In this document: positions 26,063-34,026 of the stretch, in pieces
How the letters are laid out: every line of letters begins with the position of its first letter
Position numbering within the stretch: position 1 is the first letter of the stretch
The notes under the pieces: model-generated
Told to the model about the DNA's origin: nothing
Databases searched by the model: none
The model's input: only the letters and a program-made list of their open reading frames with translations
Assembly (NCBI GenBank): GCA_003138795.1
Contig: PLHC01000076.1
Coordinates: 50,382 to 102,987, forward strand
Direction of reading: 5' to 3'
Source: Granulicella sp.
Lineage (GTDB): Bacteria > Acidobacteriota > Terriglobia > Terriglobales > Acidobacteriaceae
DNA: 52,606 nucleotides
Position numbers and translations under genes: made by a program

Positions 26063-27256
26063 ATGGCCCTTACGCGCGCAGACCGGGAGTGGATCGAGCA
26101 GCTCGCACGCGCCTCCGGCTTCGATCTTGCCGGTGTTGCCAGCGTCTCCGATCCCGCGAGTGCCATTGCCGTTGAGGATGACCGCCGCTACGCGCAATGG
26201 ATCGATGCCGGCCGCGCGGGCGAGATGGAGTATCTGAAGAGCGCTGATGAATCGGGCGACTACCTGCGCGGAAACCTGCGCCGAGCGATGCCCTGGGCGC
26301 GCTCAGTCATTGTCTGCGCGGTAAACTACAACGCTCATGCGCCGCTGTCGATTGAGTCTGCGGATGCAAAGGCAGGATGGATCGCGCGCTACGCGTGGAG
26401 CGGTCGTGAAGATTCGAGCGCGGGCAGCGACTACCACGATGTCCTCCTGCCGCAGCTGCGGGTCATCGAGGCGGAACTGAAGCAGCGCTTTGGCGACATC
26501 GGCGAGACGCGCTGCTACGTCGACACGGGGCCGCTGGTGGAGCGGGGCTACGCAGAGCGTGCGGGCATAGGTTGGATCGGCAAGAATACCTGCATCCTCA
26601 ACCAGCAGCAGGGCTCGTGGCTGCTGCTCGGCGTGATCGTCACGTCGCTGGAGCTCGCGCAGGAGGCCTGGAGCGTGCCCGCAACCGACCGCTGCGGCAG
26701 TTGCACGCGCTGTATCGACGCCTGCCCCACCAACGCGCTCATCACCTCGCAGGACGCGCAGTCCCCGCTGGACGTGCAGTCCCCGCGCCACATGGACGCC
26801 TCGCGGTGCATCGCCTATCTCACCATCGAAAAGAAAGGGAGCATCCCGGAAGACCTGCGCCCGCTGATGGGCCGCCAGGTCTTCGGCTGCGACATCTGCC
26901 AGGACGTCTGCCCCTGGAATCGCAAGGCCACTGTCTCGGAGGCAGGCCCGCTTCCACCGCGCCGCGAGCTGATCAACCCGGCGCTGGATTGGCTTGCAGC
27001 GATGGATGGCCCTGCCTTCAATCGCGTCTTCCGCGGCTCACCGCTGGAGCGTACGCGCCGCAAACGCATATTGCGCAACGTGGCGATCGCCATGGGCAAC
27101 AGCGGCGACGCGGATTTTCTTGCTCAGCTCGACTCCTGGGCTGCAAGCGAGGACACGATGCTTGCCGAAGCCGCAGCGTGGGCTGCTGCTCGTTTGCGTG
27201 GATCGTTTCCCACGATTTCCGAAGGTTTCGCAAACCGTCAGCGACCAGCCAAGTAA
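26063..27256 (+). CDS. queG: Epoxyqueuosine reductase
   Basis: The 397-residue cobalamin- and Fe-S-dependent enzyme performs the last step of queuosine synthesis in tRNA (epoxyqueuosine to queuosine). YVDTGPLVER contains the catalytic Asp154. Two ferredoxin-like clusters are seen: CGSCTRCIDAC (211-221) and CDICQDVC (276-283), with a further Cys249. The C-terminal region holds HEAT-like helices. The frame is open back to 25934, adding 43 unlike residues, so the ATG at 26063 is preferred, where QueG homology begins, although no clear ribosome binding site is present. It is followed 9 bases later by the YihY-family gene. Confidence 0.95.
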   Translation: MALTRADREWIEQLARASGFDLAGVASVSDPASAIAVEDDRRYAQWIDAGRAGEMEYLKSADESGDYLRGNLRRAMPWARSVIVCAVNYNAHAPLSIESADAKAGWIARYAWSGREDSSAGSDYHDVLLPQLRVIEAELKQRFGDIGETRCYVDTGPLVERGYAERAGIGWIGKNTCILNQQQGSWLLLGVIVTSLELAQEAWSVPATDRCGSCTRCIDACPTNALITSQDAQSPLDVQSPRHMDASRCIAYLTIEKKGSIPEDLRPLMGRQVFGCDICQDVCPWNRKATVSEAGPLPPRRELINPALDWLAAMDGPAFNRVFRGSPLERTRRKRILRNVAIAMGNSGDADFLAQLDSWAASEDTMLAEAAAWAAARLRGSFPTISEGFANRQRPAK

Positions 27257-27265
27257 ACTGGTCTC

Positions 27266-28306
27266 ATGCGCTTCGGAAAATACCGCATCGTTCACAGGAA
27301 ATCACCGGGCGAAGCTAAAAAACACACAGAGGCAAAAGAATCCATTCGGGAGAGCCGCGCTGAGGAGGCTCCTGGCAGTGGGCCAGAGACTATTGCCGGG
27401 AAGGAGACGGTCGAACCTTCGCTGGTGGCTGCGGCGGCTGTGCCAGTCGATGCGAGCGGCACATGGCAGCAGATCGTAGCGCTCGCCCGCTACATGACCA
27501 AGACAGAGGTTCATACCTACGCCTTCAGCGTGGCCGCGCAGGTCATCCTTTCGCTGTTTCCATTTATCGTGCTCCTCTTGACGGTCGCGCAGCGCGTCTT
27601 CCACTCCCCCAGGTTGGTCGACGTCGTCGGTCAGATGATGTCGAGCTTTTTGCCCAGCAATCAGGATTTCGTCATGCGCAACATGCGCGTCCTGGCATTT
27701 GCACATACCAAGACCAAGATATTCTCTGTCGTCATGCTGCTGATCACCACCACGGGCGTGTTTCTGCCGCTCGAGGTCGCGCTGAACAGCGTGTGGGGCG
27801 TGCGCAAGAACCGCAATTACATTCACAATCAGATCGTCTCGCTGGGCTTGGCGACCGGTGTTGGCGTGCTCGCGATGGCCTCGGTCGCCCTGAGTGCGGC
27901 GCAGCGATCCGTCATGGATTTCATCTTTTTCGGCCACACCAACAACTTTGTCTTCACCTTCATCGCCGATAGCTTCCTCAGAATCTGCGCCGTCTTCGCC
28001 AGCATTGGCCTGTTCTTCCTGATCTATTGGGGATTGCCGAACCGCAAGATACCCGCGCTCGCCGTGCTGCCGACTGCGATCGTCATGGGTGTGCTGTGGG
28101 AGATCGCCAAGTACCTTTACATCCTGGCGCTGCCGCACCTGGACTTTCGCTCAATCTACGGGCCGTTCGAGGTGTCGGTCGGGCTGATCATGTGGGCGTT
28201 CGTCAGTGGCCTGCTGCTACTGGCGGGAGCGTATGTCTCGGCCACGCGCCAGGCGCTCCGAGAGGCCCGCCGGGCCGACATCGCACGCGAAGAAGCTGAT
28301 CTTTGA
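27266..28306 (+). CDS. YihY/BrkB-family (UPF0761) integral membrane protein
   Basis: A 346-residue inner-membrane protein with about six transmembrane segments in the conserved BrkB/YihY arrangement. YAFSVAAQVILSLFPFIVLL is helix 1, TTTGVFLPLEVALNSVWGVRKNRNY is the most conserved loop, and a C-terminal IYGPFEVSVGLIMWAFVSG segment closes the domain. The first ~65 residues are hydrophilic, charged and probably disordered. The family is often mis-annotated as ribonuclease BN; actual function is unknown. It lies 9 bases after queG and likely shares its transcript. It is convergent with the propeller lipoprotein gene, with four bases between stops. Confidence 0.9.
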   Translation: MRFGKYRIVHRKSPGEAKKHTEAKESIRESRAEEAPGSGPETIAGKETVEPSLVAAAAVPVDASGTWQQIVALARYMTKTEVHTYAFSVAAQVILSLFPFIVLLLTVAQRVFHSPRLVDVVGQMMSSFLPSNQDFVMRNMRVLAFAHTKTKIFSVVMLLITTTGVFLPLEVALNSVWGVRKNRNYIHNQIVSLGLATGVGVLAMASVALSAAQRSVMDFIFFGHTNNFVFTFIADSFLRICAVFASIGLFFLIYWGLPNRKIPALAVLPTAIVMGVLWEIAKYLYILALPHLDFRSIYGPFEVSVGLIMWAFVSGLLLLAGAYVSATRQALREARRADIAREEADL

Positions 28307-28310
28307 GTCT

Positions 28311-29543
28311 CTAGCGCTTTGCGTGGAAAGACTTCACCACGATGTCATTTGCGTGGCCGCCGGAGGGCAGCATGGTGAACAGAGTGGGCCCGTCCTTACT
28401 CTGAGTGCGGATCACAGCGACATCGGCAGAGCCGGAGTCCGCTATCAGCAGCAGGTGCTCGTCGGCGGAGAAGGCGATGGAATCGGGATGCGATCCGGTG
28501 CGCACACTGGCCTCCACATGGCCGTCGTCGATGCTGTACATCGCAGCTGAATCCGCTCCGAAGTTCGTGACCCACAAGCTCGAATTATCCGCGCTGATGA
28601 CAGCGCGCGAGGGCTTCGATCCGATCATGTACGTACCCAGCACCTCGTTCGTCCACGTCGAGATCTCCGAGATGCTGTCGGAGCCGAAGTTGGTCGTAAA
28701 GACCTCGCCGCCATCCGGCTTGACCGCGATATGTGTCGGTGTCTTACCCACGTCGAGAATGCACAGCAGATGGTCGTGCTGCAGTGAAGGTTCCTGTTTG
28801 CCGCGCCACGAATCCGCCGAAGCGGCCAGCCACACGACCATCACCTGGTATGTCCCCGAGCAGGCAACGAAGGCCTTCGATCCCGACTTAGGCTCACCGG
28901 CAGAGTTGGCCACGACGGCAACGTCGGTCGCGCCGGTGCACCCTGGGAAGGCTTCTCGCAACTGCAGCGGATGCTCCCTTGAGTCGGTGATTGAATAGAC
29001 CGAGAGGCTGCCGGCGATCCGGTTGCTGACCACCAGCGTGCGATTGTCCGGCGCGACGCGCGCGACGCCCGGACCCTCGCCGGTCGCAGCAACGGCGATC
29101 TCGCGGCGCTTGTCCAGATCGAGAACGCTAACGGTGTTTGAGCCGGAGTTGGCCACGTAGGCACGCTTGCCGTCCGGCGCAACATCGATGAAGTATGGCG
29201 TCCGGTGTACATCGATTGTCGCGGCGACGCGGTTGGTGGCTGCGTCGATCACCGTCACGGAATCGCTCCCGGCATTTACCGCATAGACCTCATTGCGGAC
29301 CGGATTCACCGCTAAACCTGTCGGCTGCCGGCCCACCTGCAATACGCGGTCCTGGAGCAGATCGACAAGGTCGAGCACGGTCACGGTGTTGGCTGCGCCG
29401 TTGGAGATGTAAGCAAACTCGTGATAACTCGCCGGATAACTGGGAAAGCGATTTCGTCCGCAGCCGCTAAGAGCCAGCGGCAACGGGAGCAGTAAGATGA
29501 GCGCGCGCCTGGACAAGGCGTGGAGGCGCCGGGCAGGCTTCAT
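28311..29543 (-). CDS. Seven-bladed beta-propeller (YncE-like) lipoprotein
   Basis: A 410-residue protein with an N-terminal lipoprotein signal (ALILLLPLPLALSGC, lipidated Cys28) and a series of YVTN-type repeats. Repeat cores can be seen as YISNGAANTVTVLDL, YAVNAGSDSVTVIDA, YVANSGSNTVSVLDL and TTNFGSDSISEI. Such propellers bind DNA, metals or partner proteins at the cell envelope; the function here is unknown. The ATG at 29543 overlaps the ccmD stop (ATGA) and begins the signal sequence. The open frame continues upstream to 29948, but that part is the shadow of ccmD and ccmC. Position as the last gene of a ccm operon suggests an envelope or cytochrome-linked role. Confidence 0.88.
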   Translation of the reverse strand: MKPARRLHALSRRALILLLPLPLALSGCGRNRFPSYPASYHEFAYISNGAANTVTVLDLVDLLQDRVLQVGRQPTGLAVNPVRNEVYAVNAGSDSVTVIDAATNRVAATIDVHRTPYFIDVAPDGKRAYVANSGSNTVSVLDLDKRREIAVAATGEGPGVARVAPDNRTLVVSNRIAGSLSVYSITDSREHPLQLREAFPGCTGATDVAVVANSAGEPKSGSKAFVACSGTYQVMVVWLAASADSWRGKQEPSLQHDHLLCILDVGKTPTHIAVKPDGGEVFTTNFGSDSISEISTWTNEVLGTYMIGSKPSRAVISADNSSLWVTNFGADSAAMYSIDDGHVEASVRTGSHPDSIAFSADEHLLLIADSGSADVAVIRTQSKDGPTLFTMLPSGGHANDIVVKSFHAKR

Positions 29544-29659
29544 GCGCGGCTCTTGCGCCATTGCACGGCGAGCCATGTGCCGTACCCGAACTGTAGCAGC
29601 CAGACGACACAATAGGCATAGACGAGATGGCGCTGCGAAAGCGTATGGAAGGGAATCAT
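29540..29659 (-). CDS. ccmD: CcmD-like small membrane protein, 39 residues
   Basis: A tiny gene easily missed. The encoded peptide has one hydrophobic helix, LVYAYCVVWLLQFGYGTWL, flanked by a basic C-terminal end (QWRKSRA). This fits CcmD, which helps release heme-loaded CcmE from the CcmABC complex. AGGAG (minus strand, 29665-29669) lies five bases before the ATG and overlaps the ccmC stop codon. Its own TGA overlaps the ATG of the lipoprotein gene (ATGA). Size, topology and position directly after ccmC support the call; sequence similarity in this family is always weak. Confidence 0.75.
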   Translation of the reverse strand: MIPFHTLSQRHLVYAYCVVWLLQFGYGTWLAVQWRKSRA

Positions 29660-29667
29660 CGGGTCTC

Positions 29668-30462
29668 CTAAAATGCGGTGCCAGGTTCATTGCCCAGAAA
29701 GCCGAGCGCGCGGGCGTTGGACTGACGTTGGAGGCGGCGCTCAATGGCATAGCGCAGGCCGAGTATGAGGGCCCCCCACATCGCCCATGCGAGCATATTC
29801 CAAAGCACGGCGGGGACCATGCTGGGGTCGATACCAGAGTCCGACCCGCCACCAAACACCGCCGCCGGATGCTGCGTGCGCCACCAGCGGATCGACATAA
29901 AGCAGATGGGAACGTCGATGGCCGCGAAGATCGCCAGGACCGCGGCAATAACGGCTGTCTGTCCGGTCGCCGAATACCGTCGCACCAGCAGATAGCTGAC
30001 GTATAGCAGCCACAGCAGCAGGTAGGTGGTCATGCGCGCATCCCAGGCCCACCAGATGCCCCAGGCTGCGCGTCCCCAGAGCATGCCCGTTGCAAGGCCA
30101 ATGGTCGCGTAGAGCACCGTCACCTCGGCAGCTGCTAGCGCGAAAGCATCCGCCGCCGCCGCACGCTCGACATTCCGGTTGCGCCAGAATAGGTACAGCA
30201 GCGACGCGCCGCAGTTCAGATACGGGAATATGAAGCTCAGGATCGTGTGCGGCAGGTGGTAGAAAAAGACGCGATACAGGTTACCCATCGTCGCTTCGGT
30301 AGGTGCGGTCATGGCCTTATAGAAGCCAAAGACCAGCATGATGAGAGTCAGGGCAAACCAAGCGAGGGCCCATTTCGGCATAGATCCGGGAGATTTTCGA
30401 ATATTAGTCACCGTCCATGATTTTATCTTGTTGCTGTCCTGTGCAACATCTTCTGGGCCCAC
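29668..30462 (-). CDS. ccmC: Cytochrome c maturation heme-handling protein CcmC
   Basis: A polytopic membrane protein of up to 264 residues with six transmembrane helices and the heme-binding tryptophan-rich motif GIWWAWDARMTTYLLLW. Conserved His residues flank it (YHLP in the first part and a later His in RTQHPAAVF). CcmC presents heme to CcmE in System I cytochrome c maturation. The start is uncertain: a GTG at 30462 shares one base with the ccmB stop (TAGTG), giving 264 residues, and an internal ATG at 30381 would give 237. Neither has a good binding site. It lies between ccmB and ccmD in an overlapping operon. Confidence 0.92.
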   Translation of the reverse strand: MGPEDVAQDSNKIKSWTVTNIRKSPGSMPKWALAWFALTLIMLVFGFYKAMTAPTEATMGNLYRVFFYHLPHTILSFIFPYLNCGASLLYLFWRNRNVERAAAADAFALAAAEVTVLYATIGLATGMLWGRAAWGIWWAWDARMTTYLLLWLLYVSYLLVRRYSATGQTAVIAAVLAIFAAIDVPICFMSIRWWRTQHPAAVFGGGSDSGIDPSMVPAVLWNMLAWAMWGALILGLRYAIERRLQRQSNARALGFLGNEPGTAF

Positions 30463-31142
30463 TAATCGGCGCTAAGAATCGTCTGAAACAACAGGACGCA
30501 TGCGGTCGTGAAAACAACCACGTAGGCGACGAGTACCTTGATCCACAGCGTCGGCTCGAACTCGCCTGTAAGTACTGCCGTGGTGGCCTGTATCATCGCC
30601 AGCAGCGCAGGCATGGAGATGGGCAGCAGCACCAGCGGAAGCAGCGTCTCCCGGTTGCGGGAGCGGAGGCTGAGAGCGGCGAAAAACGTCCCATTCACCA
30701 CGAGCGCCCACGTTCCCAGCGGAAGGATGATGAGCAGTTTCCATGTCTCGCCCAGCGGATGAAGGTTGTAGAAGATCGTGAAGATTGGTGCAAGCACAAC
30801 TTCGACCGCAATCACAAAAAGAAAGTTCGCCAGCGCCTTGCCGACAAACAGCGCGGATGCAGGCGCAGATGAAAGGCGATGCGCATCCAGGACATTGTTG
30901 TTGGTCTCGCGCGCCCAGGACTGATTCAGCGCAGTCATTGCGGCGAAGAGCAGGGCAACCCATAGCAGCCCGCCGCTGATCTGCCGTGTCATCGTTGGGT
31001 AGGACGCCGGGTCAAACGCCATGGCCAGCACCACGACCACCAGCAGCGCGAAGAACAGCATGCCGTTGATCGAGTCCTTCGTGCGCCACTCCAGACGCAG
31101 ATCCTTGCGCAGATGCGTGAGGACGTGCTGCGCGTAGTTCAT
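30462..31142 (-). CDS. ccmB: Heme exporter/ABC permease CcmB
   Basis: A 226-residue six-helix membrane protein. LRKDLRLEWRTKDSINGMLFF at the N-terminus and LNQSWARETNNN..LSSAP in the first cytoplasmic loop are characteristic of CcmB, as is LPLVLLPISMPALLAMIQAT. It forms the ABC complex with CcmA and CcmC for cytochrome c maturation. Its ATG overlaps the stop of the ybaK gene by four bases (ATGA), so it is translationally coupled to an unrelated deacylase gene. Confidence 0.95.
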   Translation of the reverse strand: MNYAQHVLTHLRKDLRLEWRTKDSINGMLFFALLVVVVLAMAFDPASYPTMTRQISGGLLWVALLFAAMTALNQSWARETNNNVLDAHRLSSAPASALFVGKALANFLFVIAVEVVLAPIFTIFYNLHPLGETWKLLIILPLGTWALVVNGTFFAALSLRSRNRETLLPLVLLPISMPALLAMIQATTAVLTGEFEPTLWIKVLVAYVVVFTTACVLLFQTILSAD

Positions 31143-31660
31143 GCTTGGCCTCCGGGGATGGAAGTCTTGGTAAGGTCCGCGAGTTTCGCGTTCGTCGCGC
31201 GCAGATAATCTGTTGGCGCAAGTACGATCTGCAATCCGCGTTGTCCGGCCGAGACCGAGATGACGTCAAACAACTCAATGGCCTCGTCTGCAAAAGCAGG
31301 GAAGGGCTTCTTTGCGGCGAGCACGGTGACACCGCCCCGGATATATCCGGTGAGCGGTTCGACGTCCTTCAGCGCTACAAGTTCGACCTTGCGCGTGCCC
31401 GCGACCGCAGCCAACTTCTTCAGGTCGAGTTCGGAGTCTCCCGGCACAACCGCGAACAGATGCTCGCCTTCGGCTGTCTGTGTGACCAGCGTCTTGAAGA
31501 CCTGCTCTGCGGGTAAACCGATTTTGCGAGCGCCCGAGACCGCCGTAAGATCGTCCGGATCGACCTCGTACGATCGCAGTTCATAATGAATGCCGAGAGC
31601 GTCGAGTTGCCGTACCGCGTTCGTCTTGCCTGGGTGGATTGTCTTGCCTGCGTGGCTCAT
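31139..31660 (-). CDS. ybaK: Cys-tRNA(Pro)/Cys-tRNA(Cys) deacylase YbaK
   Basis: A 173-residue YbaK/EbsC-type trans-editing protein that hydrolyses Cys wrongly loaded on tRNA-Pro. KTNAVRQLDALGIHYELRSYEVD starts the domain. The catalytic Lys region is AEQVFKTLVTQ, and the C-terminal GYIRGGVTVLAAKKPFPAFAD and SVSAGQRGLQIVLAP segments are typical. It is inserted between ccmA and ccmB, with ATGA overlaps on both sides (31657-31660 and 31139-31142). A functional link between Cys handling and heme attachment to Cys residues is conceivable but unproven. Confidence 0.93.
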   Translation of the reverse strand: MSHAGKTIHPGKTNAVRQLDALGIHYELRSYEVDPDDLTAVSGARKIGLPAEQVFKTLVTQTAEGEHLFAVVPGDSELDLKKLAAVAGTRKVELVALKDVEPLTGYIRGGVTVLAAKKPFPAFADEAIELFDVISVSAGQRGLQIVLAPTDYLRATNAKLADLTKTSIPGGQA

Positions 31661-32391
31661 GAAGCAGCGGTTCCAATCTGCGACACAAGCCGCCCCTCGC
31701 GCAGGGTAATGGTGGTCTGCGCGAGCGGTCGCGCCAGCTCGGCCTGGTGTGTCGTCAGCATCAGCGTGCGAGCCAGTCCATTGCTTCCAGGCTGCGCCAC
31801 ATACGTCAGCAGCCGCTCGATCATGCTCTGCGCCGAGCCGACATCAAGATTGGAGAAGGGTTCGTCGAGCAGCAGCAGATCGGGCTCCGATAGCAGCACC
31901 CGGGCCAGGGAGGCTCGCTGCCGCATACCCTGCGAGTATTCGCCCAAGCGCCGCGAATTCGTCGGCTCGAGGCCGACCTCGAGCAACGCCGCGGCTGCTT
32001 TTTGTTCGAGTACGCCGCGTCCTTCGCCGCCTTTGTGCAGGCTGCCAAAATATGTCAGGTTTTCAAGCCCCGTAAGCTCGTCGTAAAGCATCGTCGCGTG
32101 GCTCATATAGGCAACGCGTCCGCGCTGGTCCTTCGGGCCTTCGCCGAATATCGCGACGCTGCCGTAACTTGGCGAGGTAAGACCGGCGACCAGCTTCAGC
32201 ATGGTCGATTTGCCTGCGCCATTCTCGCCCAGCATCACCACACTTGAGCCGGCAGCCAGCGTGACGGAGACCTCACGCAACGCGACGAAGCTGCCATACA
32301 GCCGCGAAACGCGGGTCAACTCTACAGCTGGCGCCGCAAGGGCAGTAGATGTCTCAGCGGCTTCGGCTCGGAGGTCGTTGGTTGTCAGCAT
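31657..32391 (-). CDS. ccmA: Cytochrome c maturation ABC ATPase CcmA
   Basis: A ~244-residue ABC-type ATPase. Walker A is GENGAGKST (about 55-63), the signature is EYSQGMRQR, and Walker B is LLLLDEPFSNLD. The short helical region and single-domain size fit CcmA, and its partner ccmB lies in the same operon. It would power heme-CcmE release. The frame opens at an ATG at 32430, but the internal ATG at 32391 is preferred because the additional residues are not family-like; AGGA sits too close to be convincing for either start. It is the first gene of the ccm operon and is divergent from the SAM-riboswitch gene. Confidence 0.92.
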   Translation of the reverse strand: MLTTNDLRAEAAETSTALAAPAVELTRVSRLYGSFVALREVSVTLAAGSSVVMLGENGAGKSTMLKLVAGLTSPSYGSVAIFGEGPKDQRGRVAYMSHATMLYDELTGLENLTYFGSLHKGGEGRGVLEQKAAAALLEVGLEPTNSRRLGEYSQGMRQRASLARVLLSEPDLLLLDEPFSNLDVGSAQSMIERLLTYVAQPGSNGLARTLMLTTHQAELARPLAQTTITLREGRLVSQIGTAAS

Positions 32392-32510
32392 ATCCTGTAA
32401 GTGAGTATAGAGCCACGTCCGCCGTCGCATGCTGCTGTGGAAAGCATGGTTGCAAACTCCGGGGTTCGGTGATAAAAGTTAAAGTATTCCTCTCGCTACG
32501 GCGGGTCGAA

Positions 32511-32611
32511 TTTCATGCAGAGTGGTTGAGGGACGAGCCCTGTGACGCCACGACAACCGGACAGAACAGAGTACCGGTGTCAACTCTCTCCTGGCGACAG
32601 GGTACATGAGA
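32511..32611 (+). ncRNA. SAM riboswitch (S-box, SAM-I/IV clan)
   Basis: The S-box architecture can be drawn by hand. P1 pairs TTTCATG (32511-32517) with CATGAGA (32605-32611). The conserved core AGTGGTTGAGGGACGAGCCC and GACGCC..CGACAACC follows. P3 pairs ACCGG (32556-32560) with CCGGT (32574-32578). P4 is CCTG-GCGA-CAGG (32590-32601), capped by a GNRA loop. SAM binding normally turns the downstream gene off. Between the aptamer and the ATG at 32728 there is a GAGAG/CTCTC hairpin (32681-32693) that may act as expression platform, probably at translation because no U-tract is visible. Confidence 0.88.
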
Positions 32612-32727
32612 TTCGGTGGAAGCAGACCCGTATCTGAGGCTGTACTCCACGACTCTCTGTACCCCCCTTCCAGATCAATAGAGAGCGGCTCTCAGGACCA
32701 GGACCCTTCGACCATCGGAGTCGAACA

Positions 32728-34026
32728 ATGGTTTCTTCTTGTACGAAGTATGAGCTGCGCTGCAACGAATGCGGCAAAAGCTATGGCAATCAGCCGCTTT
32801 CGGCTTGCGCGGATTGCCTCGCCCCGCTCGAAGTTCAATACGATTTGGAGTCCGTTCGCGGCCGCTTCACACGCGAAACCATTGCTGCGGGGCCAGCCAA
32901 CATCTGGCGCTACAAAGAACTCCTGCCGATCCCCGAGGGCTTTCTGCCCGACCTGCCTGTGGGCTTCACGCCGCTGGTGCGCGCAAAGAACCTCGGCAAG
33001 CGCATTGGCGCGGATAATCTCTACGTGAAAAACGACGCTGTCTGCTTCCCGACGCTCAGCTTCAAAGACCGGGTCGTCGCGGTCGCGCTGGCTAATGCGC
33101 AGGCCTTTGGTTTCACGACGGTCGGTTGCTCCTCGACCGGCAATCTGGCCAACTCCACCGCAGCGCAGGCGGCGCGTCTCGGCCTCAAGGCTTGCATCCT
33201 GGTGCCCGCCGACCTCGAAGCTGCAAAGATCCTCAATACCCAGGTCTACGGCGCGCGCCTGGTGCGCATCGATGGCAACTACGACCACGTCAACCGCCTC
33301 TGCACACAGATCGCCGACGAGTACAACTGGGGCTTCGTGAACGTGAATCTTCGCCCCTACTACGCCGAGGGTTCGAAGACCGTCGGCTACGAGATCGCCG
33401 AGCAACTCGGCTGGCGTCTGCCCGACAACATCGTCTGCCCCATGGCCGGCGGCAGCCTCATCCGCAAGATTCGCAAGGCGTTCAAGGAACTCATCGCCCT
33501 CGGCCTCGTCGAGCCCAAGGAGGTGCGCTTCTTTGGAGCGCAGGCCACCGGCTGCTCGCCCATCTCGCACGCCGTCAAGAACGGCTGGGACTACATCGAG
33601 CCGCAGCGTCCAAACACCATCGCTCGCTCGCTCGCCATCGGCAATCCCGCCGACGGTCCTGCGGCAGCCAAGATGATTCAGGAGACCGGCGGCTGGGCTG
33701 AGGATGTGTCTGATGTAGAGCTTGTGTCGGGCATTCAAGAACTCGCCGAGACCGAGGGCATCTTCACCGAGACCGCGGGCGGTGTTACCACCGCCGTAGC
33801 CGCCCGGCTGTACTCGCAGGGGCGCATCTCGCGCGACGAGACCACCGTCGTTTGCATCACCGGCAACGGCCTCAAGACCACCGACGCGCTGGAGGGCCGC
33901 TTCGCCACCGAGCGCGCCGTCAAGCCAAAACTCGCAGCCTTCGACGAGTACATCCGCGCGGTCGACGGGAAGCTTATCGGAGTGAAAGAAGATGCCGAGC
34001 TGGTGCTCGCAGGAGGCCCACGTTGA
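32728..34026 (+). CDS. thrC: Threonine synthase-family PLP enzyme (possible homocysteine-forming enzyme)
   Basis: A 432-residue fold-type II PLP enzyme. An N-terminal zinc ribbon is visible (Cys12, Cys15, Cys27, Cys30). The Schiff-base Lys113 sits in PTLSFKDR, and SSTGNLANS and the Gly-rich phosphate loop MAGGSL are in place. The canonical reaction is O-phosphohomoserine to threonine. The setting is odd for that: a SAM riboswitch lies upstream and a ThiS/MoaD-type carrier overlaps its stop. SAM control suggests methionine synthesis, so sulfhydrylation of phosphohomoserine with carrier-bound sulfide is a possible alternative (inference). CGGAG at 32715-32719 precedes the ATG. Confidence 0.88.
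   Translation: MVSSCTKYELRCNECGKSYGNQPLSACADCLAPLEVQYDLESVRGRFTRETIAAGPANIWRYKELLPIPEGFLPDLPVGFTPLVRAKNLGKRIGADNLYVKNDAVCFPTLSFKDRVVAVALANAQAFGFTTVGCSSTGNLANSTAAQAARLGLKACILVPADLEAAKILNTQVYGARLVRIDGNYDHVNRLCTQIADEYNWGFVNVNLRPYYAEGSKTVGYEIAEQLGWRLPDNIVCPMAGGSLIRKIRKAFKELIALGLVEPKEVRFFGAQATGCSPISHAVKNGWDYIEPQRPNTIARSLAIGNPADGPAAAKMIQETGGWAEDVSDVELVSGIQELAETEGIFTETAGGVTTAVAARLYSQGRISRDETTVVCITGNGLKTTDALEGRFATERAVKPKLAAFDEYIRAVDGKLIGVKEDAELVLAGGPR

Noticed and set aside
24483-26063. 526-codon plus-strand open frame opposite uxaC
   Set aside because: It resembles no protein family and is exactly antiparallel to a gene with clear uronate isomerase motifs.
29544-29948. Upstream extension of the propeller lipoprotein frame
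   Set aside because: The extension is out of frame with ccmD and ccmC, which occupy the region, and lacks sense; the lipoprotein signal starts at 29543.
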